A stretch of 64,000 nt of DNA from a bacterium (GCA_018266105.1 JAFEBA010000072.1:1-64000), one strand, 5' to 3'; counted from the stretch's first letter, positions 41,869-51,358 are shown. The notes: generated by a model not told the origin, from the sequence alone. A program made the numbers and translations.

Positions 41869-43727
41869 GGCGGCGAAATCTTCTCAATCTCGTCCATAAT
41901 GTGATTCATCTCCGCCATCGCAGCCGAGAAGGGCGCGCTGGTGGTCATATCCACCCCCGCCTTCTTCAGCAGATCCAGCGGATAATCGGAACTGCCCGAA
42001 CTCAGCATCTTGAGGTAGGCCTCGCGAGCACCCGGTTGTCCGGCCAGGATGGCCTTGGCAATCGAGGTCGAGGCGACCTGACTGGTGGCATACTGAAAGA
42101 CATAAAAGTTGTAGTAAAAGTGGGGAATATAACCCCACTCCACCGCGTACAGGTCATCAACTTTGCAGACTCCCTGGTCGTGACCATAGTATTGCCTGAG
42201 CAGTTTCAAATACAGAGCATTTAGATTGTCACCCGTCAAAGGCTGGTTCTGTTCGGCCATCTCGTGGACTTTGAGCTCAAACTCGGCCAGCAACGCCTGA
42301 CGGAAGAGGGTTCCGCGCATGTTCTCCAGATAGCTGCCCAGCAAGCTCAGCTTCACCTTCTTATCCTGAGTGTGATCAAGCATGAAGTGGAAGAGCAAAT
42401 TTTCATTGCAAGTAGAAGCCACCTCGGCCACAAAGATGGGATACTGATTCAGGCCATATGGCTGGTTCTTATTGGAAAGATAGCTGTGCATGGAGTGACC
42501 CGACTCATGGGCCAGAGTAGAGACATCTTCGTAGTTCCCGTTGAAGTTCAACAGCTGGTAGGGGTGCAGGTCATACACGTCACCTGAACTGTAGGCGCCC
42601 GATCGCTTACCGGTCGAGGGCAGGAAATCAACCCAGCGGTCTCGGTAGGCGCCACTCAAAGTTTTGACATAGTCTTCCCCCAGCGGAGCGGCCGCTTCCA
42701 AAGTCAGCTTCATCGCTTCCTCTGGTGAGTACTTCAAATCCACGCCAGCGATGATGGGCGCGTAGAGATCCTCGTAGCCGAGCTGCTGCAGGCCCATCAA
42801 CCGACGACGTAGCTTTAAATATCGGTGAAGAGTCGGCAGATTGGCACGCACGTCGCGCAGCAGTTGGCGGTAGACCTCGGGTGGCACGTTGTTGGGGAAA
42901 AGGGCGGCCTCCAGGCAGCTGTCATAATGATGAACGCTCTTGTCGTAAAGGTGGCCCTTGACCTGAGCGTAAAGCATGGCCGCCAGCGAGCGGCGAAACT
43001 CGTTATAACGGCCCCAAAAGGCTTTGAAGACTTTGAGGCGGTTGCGGCGATCCCCATCCGCCCGGTATTTTGTGTAGCCCGCCGCATCCAGACGCACCTT
43101 CTGGCCGTTTGCCAGCTGAATCTCAGGATAGGGCAAATCCGCGTCGGTAAAGACGCTGTGCACGGCCTGCCCGGAGTCCTGGACATCACCAGCCTGAGCC
43201 ACCAGCTTTTCCTCCACCGCCCCCAGCGTGTGAGGTGCGCTGCGCAAAATGTCCTCGAAGTAAGGCAGATAGACAGCCAGCTTGGGTTCACCGGCCAGCA
43301 AAGCTCTTACTTTTGCCTGACCCAGCGCCAGCAGTTCAGGGCGAAAATAGGCAGTCGTCGCCTCGAAATCAGTCGCCAGTTGCTGAGCCTGAGAACGCAT
43401 CTCGGCGTGTTTGGAGTCGCGAGTATCTTGATCGGCCAGGAAATAGGCGTAAGCATTGACCCGCTCCAACTCCTTGCGGATCTCCAGCATCTTTGCGAAG
43501 GCTGTGGCCAGGGTGCCGGGTTCACCCAGGTGACCCTGGAAGGGAGGCAGCTCCAGGAGCCGGGCCGCCACCTTTTGGCGCGCTGAATCCCAGGCGGCCT
43601 GATCGGGATAGATCTGCTCCAGGTCCCAGGTCAAAGGCTTGGGAATTTCGCGGCGCTCCTTGGCCGGGCTCGGGAAACTGAGAAAGGCGGCAAGACAAAG
43701 GCTGGCCAGTAAAGTCGATTTTCGCAT
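41865..43727 (-). CDS. Oligoendopeptidase F, M3 family, with signal peptide
   Basis: 620 residues. The zinc motif is HESGHSMHS (His 407), with the downstream third-ligand region FVAEVASTCNENLL. WDLEQIYPDQAAWD and the C-terminal HFYYNFYVFQYATSQVAS are typical of PepF. PepF is normally cytoplasmic, but this one starts MRKSTLLASLCLAAFLSFPSP, a clear export signal. ATG 43727 follows AAAGG at 9 bases. It overlaps the 1,051-residue gene by 4 bases, convergent, and is followed on its strand by nothing closer. It would degrade peptides outside the membrane. Confidence 0.94.
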   Translation of the reverse strand: MRKSTLLASLCLAAFLSFPSPAKERREIPKPLTWDLEQIYPDQAAWDSARQKVAARLLELPPFQGHLGEPGTLATAFAKMLEIRKELERVNAYAYFLADQDTRDSKHAEMRSQAQQLATDFEATTAYFRPELLALGQAKVRALLAGEPKLAVYLPYFEDILRSAPHTLGAVEEKLVAQAGDVQDSGQAVHSVFTDADLPYPEIQLANGQKVRLDAAGYTKYRADGDRRNRLKVFKAFWGRYNEFRRSLAAMLYAQVKGHLYDKSVHHYDSCLEAALFPNNVPPEVYRQLLRDVRANLPTLHRYLKLRRRLMGLQQLGYEDLYAPIIAGVDLKYSPEEAMKLTLEAAAPLGEDYVKTLSGAYRDRWVDFLPSTGKRSGAYSSGDVYDLHPYQLLNFNGNYEDVSTLAHESGHSMHSYLSNKNQPYGLNQYPIFVAEVASTCNENLLFHFMLDHTQDKKVKLSLLGSYLENMRGTLFRQALLAEFELKVHEMAEQNQPLTGDNLNALYLKLLRQYYGHDQGVCKVDDLYAVEWGYIPHFYYNFYVFQYATSQVASTSIAKAILAGQPGAREAYLKMLSSGSSDYPLDLLKKAGVDMTTSAPFSAAMAEMNHIMDEIEKISPP

Positions 43728-43789
43728 TACGTGGCCTTTGCTGGAATCCAGGCCAGATCCTGGAACAGGAATCAATCAGCCTATTGGGG

Positions 43790-45466
43790 CTAACGCTTGA
43801 AGCGGAGCATCATGGCCCGGCTCTCAAAGTCGGTGGCGTCCCCGTAGCGGTTGGCCTGCTTCAAGATCTCAGCCAGCAACTTCAGGTAGGGCACAAGCTC
43901 CTTGCTTTCGCTGCCGTGCACCTTCTCGGCCAGCTCCAAGGCCTTACGCGCCTGCACCTCGGCTTCGGCCAGCTTGCGGTTGGCCCGATGCCGATCGGCC
44001 AGTTCGTAGTAGCTCTTGAGGGTGGTCTCGGGTGATGCCTCGGCCGAACTGTGTTGAAGACTGAGGGCTTTTTGAAACAGCTCCTCCGCCCCAGACAGGC
44101 GATGCTCCTTGACCAGCACAGCCAACTCGTGATAGCGCCTGGCCAGATCGGACGGAGGGTCAGGCAGTTGTTCTTCCAATTCCAGGGCTCGCCTCAACAG
44201 ATTGGTGGCTTCAGCCACTCGGTGTTTGCGCAAATGGTTCTCACCGGCAGCGCGAAGCAACGGCACCAGCCGCTGCTGAATGGGCCGAACGGCGTCGCTG
44301 TTGCCCACTTTGCGATTCAGCTCCAACAACTGGGTCCAGCCGTCCACCAGATCGGGATGAGTCGCCCCCAAGGCCTGCTCGCGGAGCTCCAAACAAGCCC
44401 CAAGCGCCTCCAGACTCTGGTGCTGTGAACCCTGGCGCTGATAGTAGCGGCTCAAATCCTCGAAGATGCGAGCGCCCAACTCGGCCTGATCAAAACCGAT
44501 CTGTTCCCGACGGTGCATCAAGTCTTGAGCCAGGCGCGCGCTCAAAGTGTTGAGCACCTCCACCACCTTCTCCACGAAGGGGGTGGAACGCAAGGCTGTA
44601 AAATTGACGTCTGGCTCGAGTTCTGGAGCCGCCAGCACCACGCTCACGTCGCGAAAGCAGAGCGGGCTGAGCGCAGGCAGAGTGACGCCGTTCGCGACCG
44701 CCCGCACCCCGGTCCATTCAAAACCCTGGGCGCCCAGGCAAAGCAGAGCATAAAAAGGGACCGGTGGGGCGTCGCCCACCTCTAATCCCAGCCTGGGGCG
44801 GGAAAATCTGAAGGCAAGATGGGGTAGCGGCTGTTGCGGCTCCAACCACATCCAGGCCAGCGCCTTGCCCGCGGCCACCTCTTCATTGATGACCACCCGG
44901 TCGACCACGATTTCGGGACCCGCCCAGGAGCACCGCTCGCGCACCGCCTGACACTCGGGCGGCCCCCCGTCCTTTGACTTCACGGCCCGGGCCAGGGCCG
45001 CAAACTTGCTGCGCTGCAAGCAACGCACTCGCAAACCCCAGCTTTGACCCTGGAATGGGTCCATCTTCAGCAGTTGATGACTCTGACTGCTGGGAGTCAG
45101 GACCAGGCGAATCCCTGTGCGGCCATCCCAGGTATCAACCTGGAGCTCGCCGATACCTGTCGCAAAAGCGCTGTTCAAGCCCAAAGACAAATATCGAGTG
45201 CGCTCGTCGCGGCTCGTATTTTCAAAAGAAGCGTAGAGATCGGCCAGGGCCTGCGGCGGGGGAATGTCCCCGTTGAACTCGACCACCAGGTCCAGTTCGT
45301 CATTACGCACCTGAACACGGGTGGCTCGACAGGCTACTCCGGCCGCCACCAGTTGCAAAACAAAATGGCTGGGGTCCTCTGCTCGGGCCTGGTATAAAAG
45401 CTCACGGGCGGCCTGGCCGGAATGCCGGCCGACCGCCTGGATCAGACTCTGAAAACTCTCGCGCAC
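43790..45466 (-). CDS. Degenerate Hsp90-like N-terminal domain fused to TPR repeats
   Basis: 558 residues. Residues 31-110 align with the Hsp90-like pair at 37-42 kb: DPSHFVLQLVAAG, VVEFNGD (62-67), RYLSLGLNSAFAT. The catalytic Glu is Gln, the Mg-ligand Asn is Ala, and the Gly-rich loop is SLG only, so it is a pseudo-ATPase. From about 340 to the end are TPR units of the kinesin-light-chain type (LRKHRVAEATNLLRRALELE, EEQLP, AEAEVQARKALELAEKVHG). GTG 45466 is the start, with no strong ribosome site. It is on the opposite strand to its paralogues. TPRs suggest a partner-binding role, a co-chaperone idea that is inference. Confidence 0.78.
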   Translation of the reverse strand: MRESFQSLIQAVGRHSGQAARELLYQARAEDPSHFVLQLVAAGVACRATRVQVRNDELDLVVEFNGDIPPPQALADLYASFENTSRDERTRYLSLGLNSAFATGIGELQVDTWDGRTGIRLVLTPSSQSHQLLKMDPFQGQSWGLRVRCLQRSKFAALARAVKSKDGGPPECQAVRERCSWAGPEIVVDRVVINEEVAAGKALAWMWLEPQQPLPHLAFRFSRPRLGLEVGDAPPVPFYALLCLGAQGFEWTGVRAVANGVTLPALSPLCFRDVSVVLAAPELEPDVNFTALRSTPFVEKVVEVLNTLSARLAQDLMHRREQIGFDQAELGARIFEDLSRYYQRQGSQHQSLEALGACLELREQALGATHPDLVDGWTQLLELNRKVGNSDAVRPIQQRLVPLLRAAGENHLRKHRVAEATNLLRRALELEEQLPDPPSDLARRYHELAVLVKEHRLSGAEELFQKALSLQHSSAEASPETTLKSYYELADRHRANRKLAEAEVQARKALELAEKVHGSESKELVPYLKLLAEILKQANRYGDATDFESRAMMLRFKR

Positions 45467-45491
45467 GCGCGCTTTTTCTAAGCGGACCCTT

Positions 45492-45935
45492 TTAATCCCT
45501 ACGGACCAGCGCCCCCGCCCGCTTACTGCCCATGGTCACCGTTCCGGCCAAGCTTTTGCCTGGCTCGATCGGGAACAACTCGAAACGGTACACCCGGGGC
45601 TGAACGCTGCCCACCATCACCTCAGCGACATATGGGTCGGTGTCTGAAGAGCGACGGCCCTTGAACTTAACCTTATGCAGAGTTTCATCGGCGTTGGGCT
45701 CGCGGCCCTCGGGCCCCAAACCCAGGTCCACCTCGACTGTGCCCTCCATCTCCTCCACGCTGGCGGTATCGATATCCAGAGCATCGTTGTGCCAGGCGGC
45801 GTCATTGCTGATGCTCAGCTTGTAACGACCCTTCCAGGGCGAAGCCTCTTCGGGCGCCGGCGGGGCCTCATCGGCGCAGACTGGAAGCGCGCAGACAGCA
45901 ATCAGGAAAATCCCCCAAACAAACCGTGCACTCAT
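45492..45935 (-). CDS. Hypothetical secreted protein
   Basis: 147 residues with a signal peptide (FVWGIFLIAVCALPVCA) followed by a Pro/Glu-rich linker. The remainder alternates acidic and hydrophobic residues as in a small beta-protein (VEVDLGLGPEG, VYRFELFPIE). No family recognised. Its ATG overlaps the stop of the Tyr-rich gene (ATGA), so they are one operon; its stop is 25 bases before the TPR gene. Confidence 0.7.
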   Translation of the reverse strand: MSARFVWGIFLIAVCALPVCADEAPPAPEEASPWKGRYKLSISNDAAWHNDALDIDTASVEEMEGTVEVDLGLGPEGREPNADETLHKVKFKGRRSSDTDPYVAEVMVGSVQPRVYRFELFPIEPGKSLAGTVTMGSKRAGALVRRD

Positions 45936-46276
45936 CGGCAGTGGTGGTGGTGCCGAGCGTAGGGCGCGTAAACCGGATAGTTATTATAAACCGGGTAAGC
46001 GGGACGGATCACCTGGTAGTTGTAGTTCGGCACGGCCACCGGCACGTTGTAGACGGGCACGCTATAACCCGGGCTGGTATAGACCGGGTAGCTGTTGTAG
46101 CCGGGGTTGTTGTAGCCGGGATAATTGTAGCCCGGGTAGGCCCCGTTCTGCACTCCAACGTTCCACTGAAGATTGTTATTCCAGGGGTTGGAACCGACCG
46201 AGAAGGTGACACCGGTCTGCGCTTGAGCCACGCCGCTCAGGGCGAGGGCAAGCAGTAAATTTTTGAACACAAACAT
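45932..46276 (-). CDS. Secreted Tyr/Pro/Asn-rich repeat protein
   Basis: 114 residues. Signal peptide LLLALALSGVAQA, then a low-complexity region with repeats of the type YPGYNYPGYNNPGYNSYPVY and SPGYSVPVYNVPVAVPNY, ending HHHHCR. The repeats place a Tyr at roughly every fourth position. Such proteins are found in envelopes and adhesives. GGAGG lies only 3 bases before ATG 46276; GTG 46270 would have better spacing. Function unknown. Confidence 0.75.
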   Translation of the reverse strand: MFVFKNLLLALALSGVAQAQTGVTFSVGSNPWNNNLQWNVGVQNGAYPGYNYPGYNNPGYNSYPVYTSPGYSVPVYNVPVAVPNYNYQVIRPAYPVYNNYPVYAPYARHHHHCR

Positions 46277-46352
46277 AGACCTCCGGGCTGATTTCCTCAC
46301 CACCATACCCATTGAGGGCGAAATGAATCTGCATGGTTTTTTGAACTTTCCG

Positions 46353-48902
46353 TCATTCTCCGTAGAGCCAGCCCTCCCACCGCTGGCGCAAGCGCTGCCA
46401 CTCCGAACGCATCCCCGGATGCAGTTGCTCACTCTCGATCCCGACCAGGTAGCCGACGACCACCGGTCGATAGTCGCGGTCACTGGTCGCCAGAAGCTGT
46501 TGCAGCAGAATCAACAACTGGCGCTGCCGCAGCGTGGCCTGCGCCTCGCTGGCGCGTAAAGCCCAATCCAACAAGAAGCCCAGACAGTCACCGTGAGTCA
46601 ACAGCCGCAGACGCTCAGGGCAGCTCGACTGCAAAGCGATGCCGGTTTCGGCCAGCTCATCCACCAACTCCAGCTCGGCCGGACTGATCTGAGGCAACAA
46701 CTGCCGGGCCGTGGTCCAAAGAGGCATGGAACGATGTTGATAGCTATCCCCGCCCCGGGCCACGCCTTCCAGCCAATCGCGCAAAAACTGCCAGCAGCGA
46801 ACGCGCAGCGGACGGCGCAGTTCGTCACCCAGATCCTGGCGCTGAGCCAGCTGGCCCAAAAGGCCCAGAGCCAGGTCTCTCTGTTCCGCGTCCCAAGCCT
46901 GCGGTGCCAGGACCCCATCTCCCTCTGAATCGGCTGCCAGAGCCCAGCGCAGCCGCTGCTGGGGCGACCTCTCTACCGGCAAAAACAGGAGGCGTCGACT
47001 AAGCACCTTGACCAACTCCTGGGCCTGGTGCCAATGACTGACTCGGCGTTCCAAAGTCTGAAGCACAGCCTGCACCGTGGCTCGCCCGGCCCGATCATCT
47101 CCCACCACCTCCAGCAAGTCCAGTTCCGCAGCCCGGCTGACCGCCTCACTCTGGCTGCGCTGGATCTGCTCCCACCACTCCGGCCAGAGCTGAGGAAAGG
47201 ACTGTTTGCCTTGCTCCAAATGCTCGATCACGGGTGGTCGGAATTCTTCAGGAAAACTGGGACAGCTCAGAAAGATAGCCCAGGCCCGCCACATCTCGGG
47301 TCGCTCTCCATTGCCCCGGCTGGCCTCCAGCAAGAACTCCAGACGCTCCAGCGGGGGCGGCTTGTCCGAGGCAGCACAGTGCTTGGCCAGCGTTTCCAAG
47401 CGAACCGGAAAGGCCCGAGAATTCAATTCAGCATCTTTTCGAGCCTGGAGGAACTGACGCACCAAGATTTCGGGGTCGAGCTGGACCAGCAACACAATGG
47501 CCCAGGTATCATCGGGATCCTCAAGATGGGGGATCTCCTGCTCCAGGAAGCTGGCCAGGCTCCAGCGCAACTGGTCAGCCACTTCAAATTCCAGACGCCA
47601 ACCAACCCCGGCCAGCTGGCGCAACATACGCCTTGAACCGCTCCCCAGTTCTTGGAGCGCGCGCAACTCAGCGTTTCGCTTGAGATCTGGCCATTGCACG
47701 GCCTCTCCCACCAGCCAACACCGCAAGTCCGGCTGCAGTCGCTGGAAGCGGGCCTCTTCTAACAGGGGGGCAATCGCTTCATGTCCCAGGTTGGTCAGGA
47801 TTTGCTCAACTCGGACCAGAGATTGACCCGAAAGCCCGGGTTCAGCCGCCAGCTCCCAGGCCTGTTCTAACAGAACCTGGCGAGAATCGCCCTGCAAATC
47901 CAGTTGACCCAGCAGCCAGCTGGCCAGCATGCGCTCGGCCAAGGCCAGTCCCTTCTGCAATCGGCGCAACAAAATCGGAACCAGGTCCAACCCCAGTCGA
48001 GCCCAGTGCATCGTGACCTGGGCAAGCCGCTGGACCAGTTGGGGTTCGAGCTGAGCGGCCTGAGCCAGACAATCTTCCCACCAGGACAGGATTAACTCCG
48101 GCTGCTCCTGCCAGCGCGGGGTCAGTTCTTCAACCACTTCCAGAATCGAGAGTCGCAGATCGGGCTGCTCCCACAAAATCTGGAGCAACCCCACCAGGAA
48201 GGCCGGGTCCCAATGATTCAGGTTCTGCCGCAACTGCTTGAGAGCGGCCACGGCCACCTGTCCGACTGGAGAAAAAAGCGCCTCCAGTTGACGACCGGCG
48301 TCCGGATCCAGGTATTCATGAGTCAGGCGCGCCACCTCGCGAGTGACCTCAGCACGCTTGCGCTTGAGGGCAAGCCAGAGCAGCGGGGCGGGCGAGCCAC
48401 CCTGAGCACGGATCTGGCGAAAGGCTGAACGCAGGTGCTCAAGAATTCTAGAAGTTTCCTCGGCATCGCTAACAATGCGCCAGGACTCGGGCCAATCGTC
48501 CACAGTCCCGGGTCTAGAGGGCCGAACCATGGCCATGGAAACATTCTCAGTAGCCAGGGGAACCAGAGCCGTCTCCTGAGACTCCATCCAGGCCTCATCT
48601 GAAGACAACAGCTCCAGGCTGCCGTGGCGCTGGCGTAAGATCAAGCCAGCCGCCTCCAGCTCGGCCACCAGCAACTGAAACGGAAAGGGCTGCTGAAGCC
48701 ATTCGGCCCGAAGTAGCAGGCTCTGACTCTCACCCAGCAAGGTCTCCAGAGCCGACCAAGTCAGGCGAAGCTGGCGCTGCTGGAGAGCCAGCAGGCGTGT
48801 AGCCAGTCGTGGACTGGCCACCAGACCGGCTTCCTTGAGCCGCTGCTGGACATCCACCGGACTGAGGCAACCCTCCAGGCTGCAAAACTGCTCGGACAGC
48901 AT
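46353..48902 (-). CDS. Hypothetical large alpha-helical (HEAT/ARM-like) protein
   Basis: 849 residues, no signal peptide or TM helix. Nearly all of it is predicted helix, Leu-, Gln- and Trp-rich, with repeated helix pairs (LSILEVVEELTPRWQEQPEL, LVQRLAQVTMHWARLGLDLV) as in alpha-solenoids. The N-terminal 100 residues resemble a DNA- or protein-binding helical bundle by composition only. No family recognised. ATG 48902 follows AGCAGGTG. It is divergent from acyl-CoA oxidase. Its position beside the Hsp90-like cluster is suggestive but 900 bases and two genes away from the TPR gene. Confidence 0.65.
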   Translation of the reverse strand: MLSEQFCSLEGCLSPVDVQQRLKEAGLVASPRLATRLLALQQRQLRLTWSALETLLGESQSLLLRAEWLQQPFPFQLLVAELEAAGLILRQRHGSLELLSSDEAWMESQETALVPLATENVSMAMVRPSRPGTVDDWPESWRIVSDAEETSRILEHLRSAFRQIRAQGGSPAPLLWLALKRKRAEVTREVARLTHEYLDPDAGRQLEALFSPVGQVAVAALKQLRQNLNHWDPAFLVGLLQILWEQPDLRLSILEVVEELTPRWQEQPELILSWWEDCLAQAAQLEPQLVQRLAQVTMHWARLGLDLVPILLRRLQKGLALAERMLASWLLGQLDLQGDSRQVLLEQAWELAAEPGLSGQSLVRVEQILTNLGHEAIAPLLEEARFQRLQPDLRCWLVGEAVQWPDLKRNAELRALQELGSGSRRMLRQLAGVGWRLEFEVADQLRWSLASFLEQEIPHLEDPDDTWAIVLLVQLDPEILVRQFLQARKDAELNSRAFPVRLETLAKHCAASDKPPPLERLEFLLEASRGNGERPEMWRAWAIFLSCPSFPEEFRPPVIEHLEQGKQSFPQLWPEWWEQIQRSQSEAVSRAAELDLLEVVGDDRAGRATVQAVLQTLERRVSHWHQAQELVKVLSRRLLFLPVERSPQQRLRWALAADSEGDGVLAPQAWDAEQRDLALGLLGQLAQRQDLGDELRRPLRVRCWQFLRDWLEGVARGGDSYQHRSMPLWTTARQLLPQISPAELELVDELAETGIALQSSCPERLRLLTHGDCLGFLLDWALRASEAQATLRQRQLLILLQQLLATSDRDYRPVVVGYLVGIESEQLHPGMRSEWQRLRQRWEGWLYGE

Positions 48903-49011
48903 GGCACCTGCTTCTGCGCCCGACAGCAGTTTGCCCTTGTCGGGAGACCGCAGGGGAATGGGACGGATCCTGGCGAACGCAGAACGGGGCGAGAAAACAA
49001 TGGGAGAGACG

Positions 49012-51348
49012 ATGTCGTTAACTGTAGAGAATCAACGCCAGGCCTTTTTAAATTCCGCCGTGACCGACCTGACCCCACTGCAGCGAGCCGTGCTGCCCTG
49101 GGTGTTCGTAGCCTGGTCGGAGGGTGGCCTGGAGCCTCCAATCCTCTCGCAGGTTCCACTGGACACTTTTGAGGAGAGCGGCCGACAGGCCCTCAGTCTT
49201 CTGCTGGACGATAGCCTCACGCCGCAACAGTTCAATCAGCTCCAGCACCTCATTGTACAGCTGACCCAGAAATCCGAGGTCGAGGACTGGAGCAGCCTCT
49301 ACCGCCTGATGGACTTTTCACTGGCTCTGGCCGGGCCTGAGCTGAGCTCGGAAGGCAAGGCATCGCTGGAGTTGCTGGAAAAGCACCTGCAGCTGACGGG
49401 CGCTGCTGTTCCCGGGGAATTAATGCCCTGCCCCTTCAAGGCCGCTCACAACGATCAGCCGCGGCGCTTCAATCCCCGCACCTTAAAGAAGATGCTGGCC
49501 GGGCCCCGACCCGAAATGCGCGAAAAGATGTTCCAGAGTCTGGAACATCCGCGCTTTCGCCACGAATATGGCATTTCCACGGCCGTTTTCCGCGATCGCA
49601 TCCTCAGCTGGTGCATTGAATTCTCGCGCGAAGGCCTGGGCCGCATGCCCTACCCAGTGGAAGTGGGCGGCGGCGGCGAGCTGCTGGGCTTTTTGACCTC
49701 GATCGAGGCCCTGGCTCATTTCGATCTCTCTCTGGTCATCAAGTTCGGCGTCCATTTCGGACTCTTCTGCGGGAGCGTTTACCACCTGGGTAGCGCCCGC
49801 CACCATCAAGAAATCCTGCCGGCCGGCCTGAGCCTGGAGTTGCCCGGCTGTTTCGCCATGACCGAAACCGGCCACGGCTCCAATGTGCGCTCCCTGGAAA
49901 CCACCGCCACTTACGATGCGGAACGCCAGGAATTCATCATTCACACTCCCAACCTGGCGGCTCGTAAGGATTACATCGGCAACGCCGCTTTGCACGGTCA
50001 AATGGCCACCGTCTTCGCTCAACTGATCATCAATGAACAGCAATATGGCGTGCACGCCTTCCTGGTCCGCATTCGAGATGCCCAGGGAGTCACCATGCCG
50101 GGCGTGCACATTGAGGATTGCGGCGAAAAGGTTGGCCTGAACGGTATCGACAACGGTCGATTGCGCTTCACCCGGGTTCGCATCCCTCGCCTGAACATGT
50201 TGGACAGATTCGCCCAGGTGGCTCCGGACGGGACCTATACAAGCCCCATCACCAGTCCCACCAAGCGCTTCTTTACCATGATCAGCACGTTGGTATTGGG
50301 CCGAGTCACGCTGGCGGCGGCCGCCACCAGCGTTTCCAAGAACGCTCTGACGATCGCATTACGCTACGGGGAACAGCGTCGACAATTTGGCGCCGAAGGC
50401 GCGCCCGAACAATCCATTCTGGACTATCAGACTCACCAGCGCCGATTACTTCCGCGCCTGGCCTCCACCCTGGCCCTCAATTTCGCCTTTCAGGATCTGG
50501 CCTTGCGCTGCGTGGATAGCCTTGATACCGAGGATGGGCGCCGGCGCATCGAGGCCCTGGCGGCCGGCCTCAAGGCCTGGGGCACCTGGCACGCCTTCGA
50601 CACCGTCCAGCAGTGTCGCGAATGCTGCGGAGGCCAGGGCTATCTGGCCGCCAACCGATTCGGCGCAATGCGCGACGACCTGGATGTCTTCCTGACCTTC
50701 GAGGGCGACAACACCGTGTTGATGCAGTTGGTAGCCAAATCTCTGTTAACCGACTTTCGCCATCAATTCTCGGAGATGGGCTTCGTGGGTCTCTTGCAGT
50801 ATCTGTCCAGGCGGGCGACGGAAGCCGTTTCCGCCTGGAATCCGCTCACCACCCGCTCCACCGATCCCTCCCACCTGAGGGATGCAGATTTCCACCTGCG
50901 CGCCTTCAAGGCTCGCGAAAATCACTTGCTGACGCGGGTGGCCGGGCGCCTGAAGAAGATGATCGAGGCCGGAGACGACACCTGGGCCGCCTTCAATAGT
51001 TGTCAGGATCATCTGGTCACGCTGGCCAAGGCCAGCGTGGAGCGCAATCTGTTGGAATGTTTCCAGGCTGCGGTGCTACGCTGCTCGGATGCGCCCACTC
51101 AAGGAGTGCTGCAACAGTTCTGCTGCCTCTTCGCCCTCTCTCGGCTGGAAGTAGACAGAGCCTGGTTTTTGGAAAATGGCTACTTCGAAGGGGCCAAATC
51201 CAAGGCCATTCGCGACCAGGTGTTGGAACTGTGCAAACAGACCCGGGCCATGGCCTGGGATGTGGTTTCGGCTTTCGGCATTCCCGACAAGCTGATTTCC
51301 GCTCCCATTGGCCTGGGCGACTACCCGGCCCCGCCGGTGGCAAAGTAG
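49012..51348 (+). CDS. Acyl-CoA oxidase/dehydrogenase family protein
   Basis: 778 residues, the size and order of peroxisomal-type acyl-CoA oxidases. Motifs: CFAMTETGHGSNVRS (FAD site), NGIDNGRLRFTRVRIPR, ECCGGQGYLAANRF and DVFLTFEGDNTVLMQ, where the Glu of FEGDN is the catalytic base. The enzyme would introduce a trans-2 double bond in acyl-CoA with FAD and, if an oxidase, pass electrons to O2. ATG 49012 follows GGGAGAG at about 5 bases; ATG 49000 is a longer option. The gap to the channel gene is 10 bases, so the two are co-transcribed. Confidence 0.92.
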   Translation: MSLTVENQRQAFLNSAVTDLTPLQRAVLPWVFVAWSEGGLEPPILSQVPLDTFEESGRQALSLLLDDSLTPQQFNQLQHLIVQLTQKSEVEDWSSLYRLMDFSLALAGPELSSEGKASLELLEKHLQLTGAAVPGELMPCPFKAAHNDQPRRFNPRTLKKMLAGPRPEMREKMFQSLEHPRFRHEYGISTAVFRDRILSWCIEFSREGLGRMPYPVEVGGGGELLGFLTSIEALAHFDLSLVIKFGVHFGLFCGSVYHLGSARHHQEILPAGLSLELPGCFAMTETGHGSNVRSLETTATYDAERQEFIIHTPNLAARKDYIGNAALHGQMATVFAQLIINEQQYGVHAFLVRIRDAQGVTMPGVHIEDCGEKVGLNGIDNGRLRFTRVRIPRLNMLDRFAQVAPDGTYTSPITSPTKRFFTMISTLVLGRVTLAAAATSVSKNALTIALRYGEQRRQFGAEGAPEQSILDYQTHQRRLLPRLASTLALNFAFQDLALRCVDSLDTEDGRRRIEALAAGLKAWGTWHAFDTVQQCRECCGGQGYLAANRFGAMRDDLDVFLTFEGDNTVLMQLVAKSLLTDFRHQFSEMGFVGLLQYLSRRATEAVSAWNPLTTRSTDPSHLRDADFHLRAFKARENHLLTRVAGRLKKMIEAGDDTWAAFNSCQDHLVTLAKASVERNLLECFQAAVLRCSDAPTQGVLQQFCCLFALSRLEVDRAWFLENGYFEGAKSKAIRDQVLELCKQTRAMAWDVVSAFGIPDKLISAPIGLGDYPAPPVAK

Positions 51349-51358
51349 CTCCGAATTC

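Noticed and set aside
45932..46276. Possible CRISPR-like or tandem DNA repeat
   Set aside because: The periodicity comes from Tyr/Pro/Gly codons of an open frame with signal peptide; repeat units are unequal in length and no spacer structure exists.
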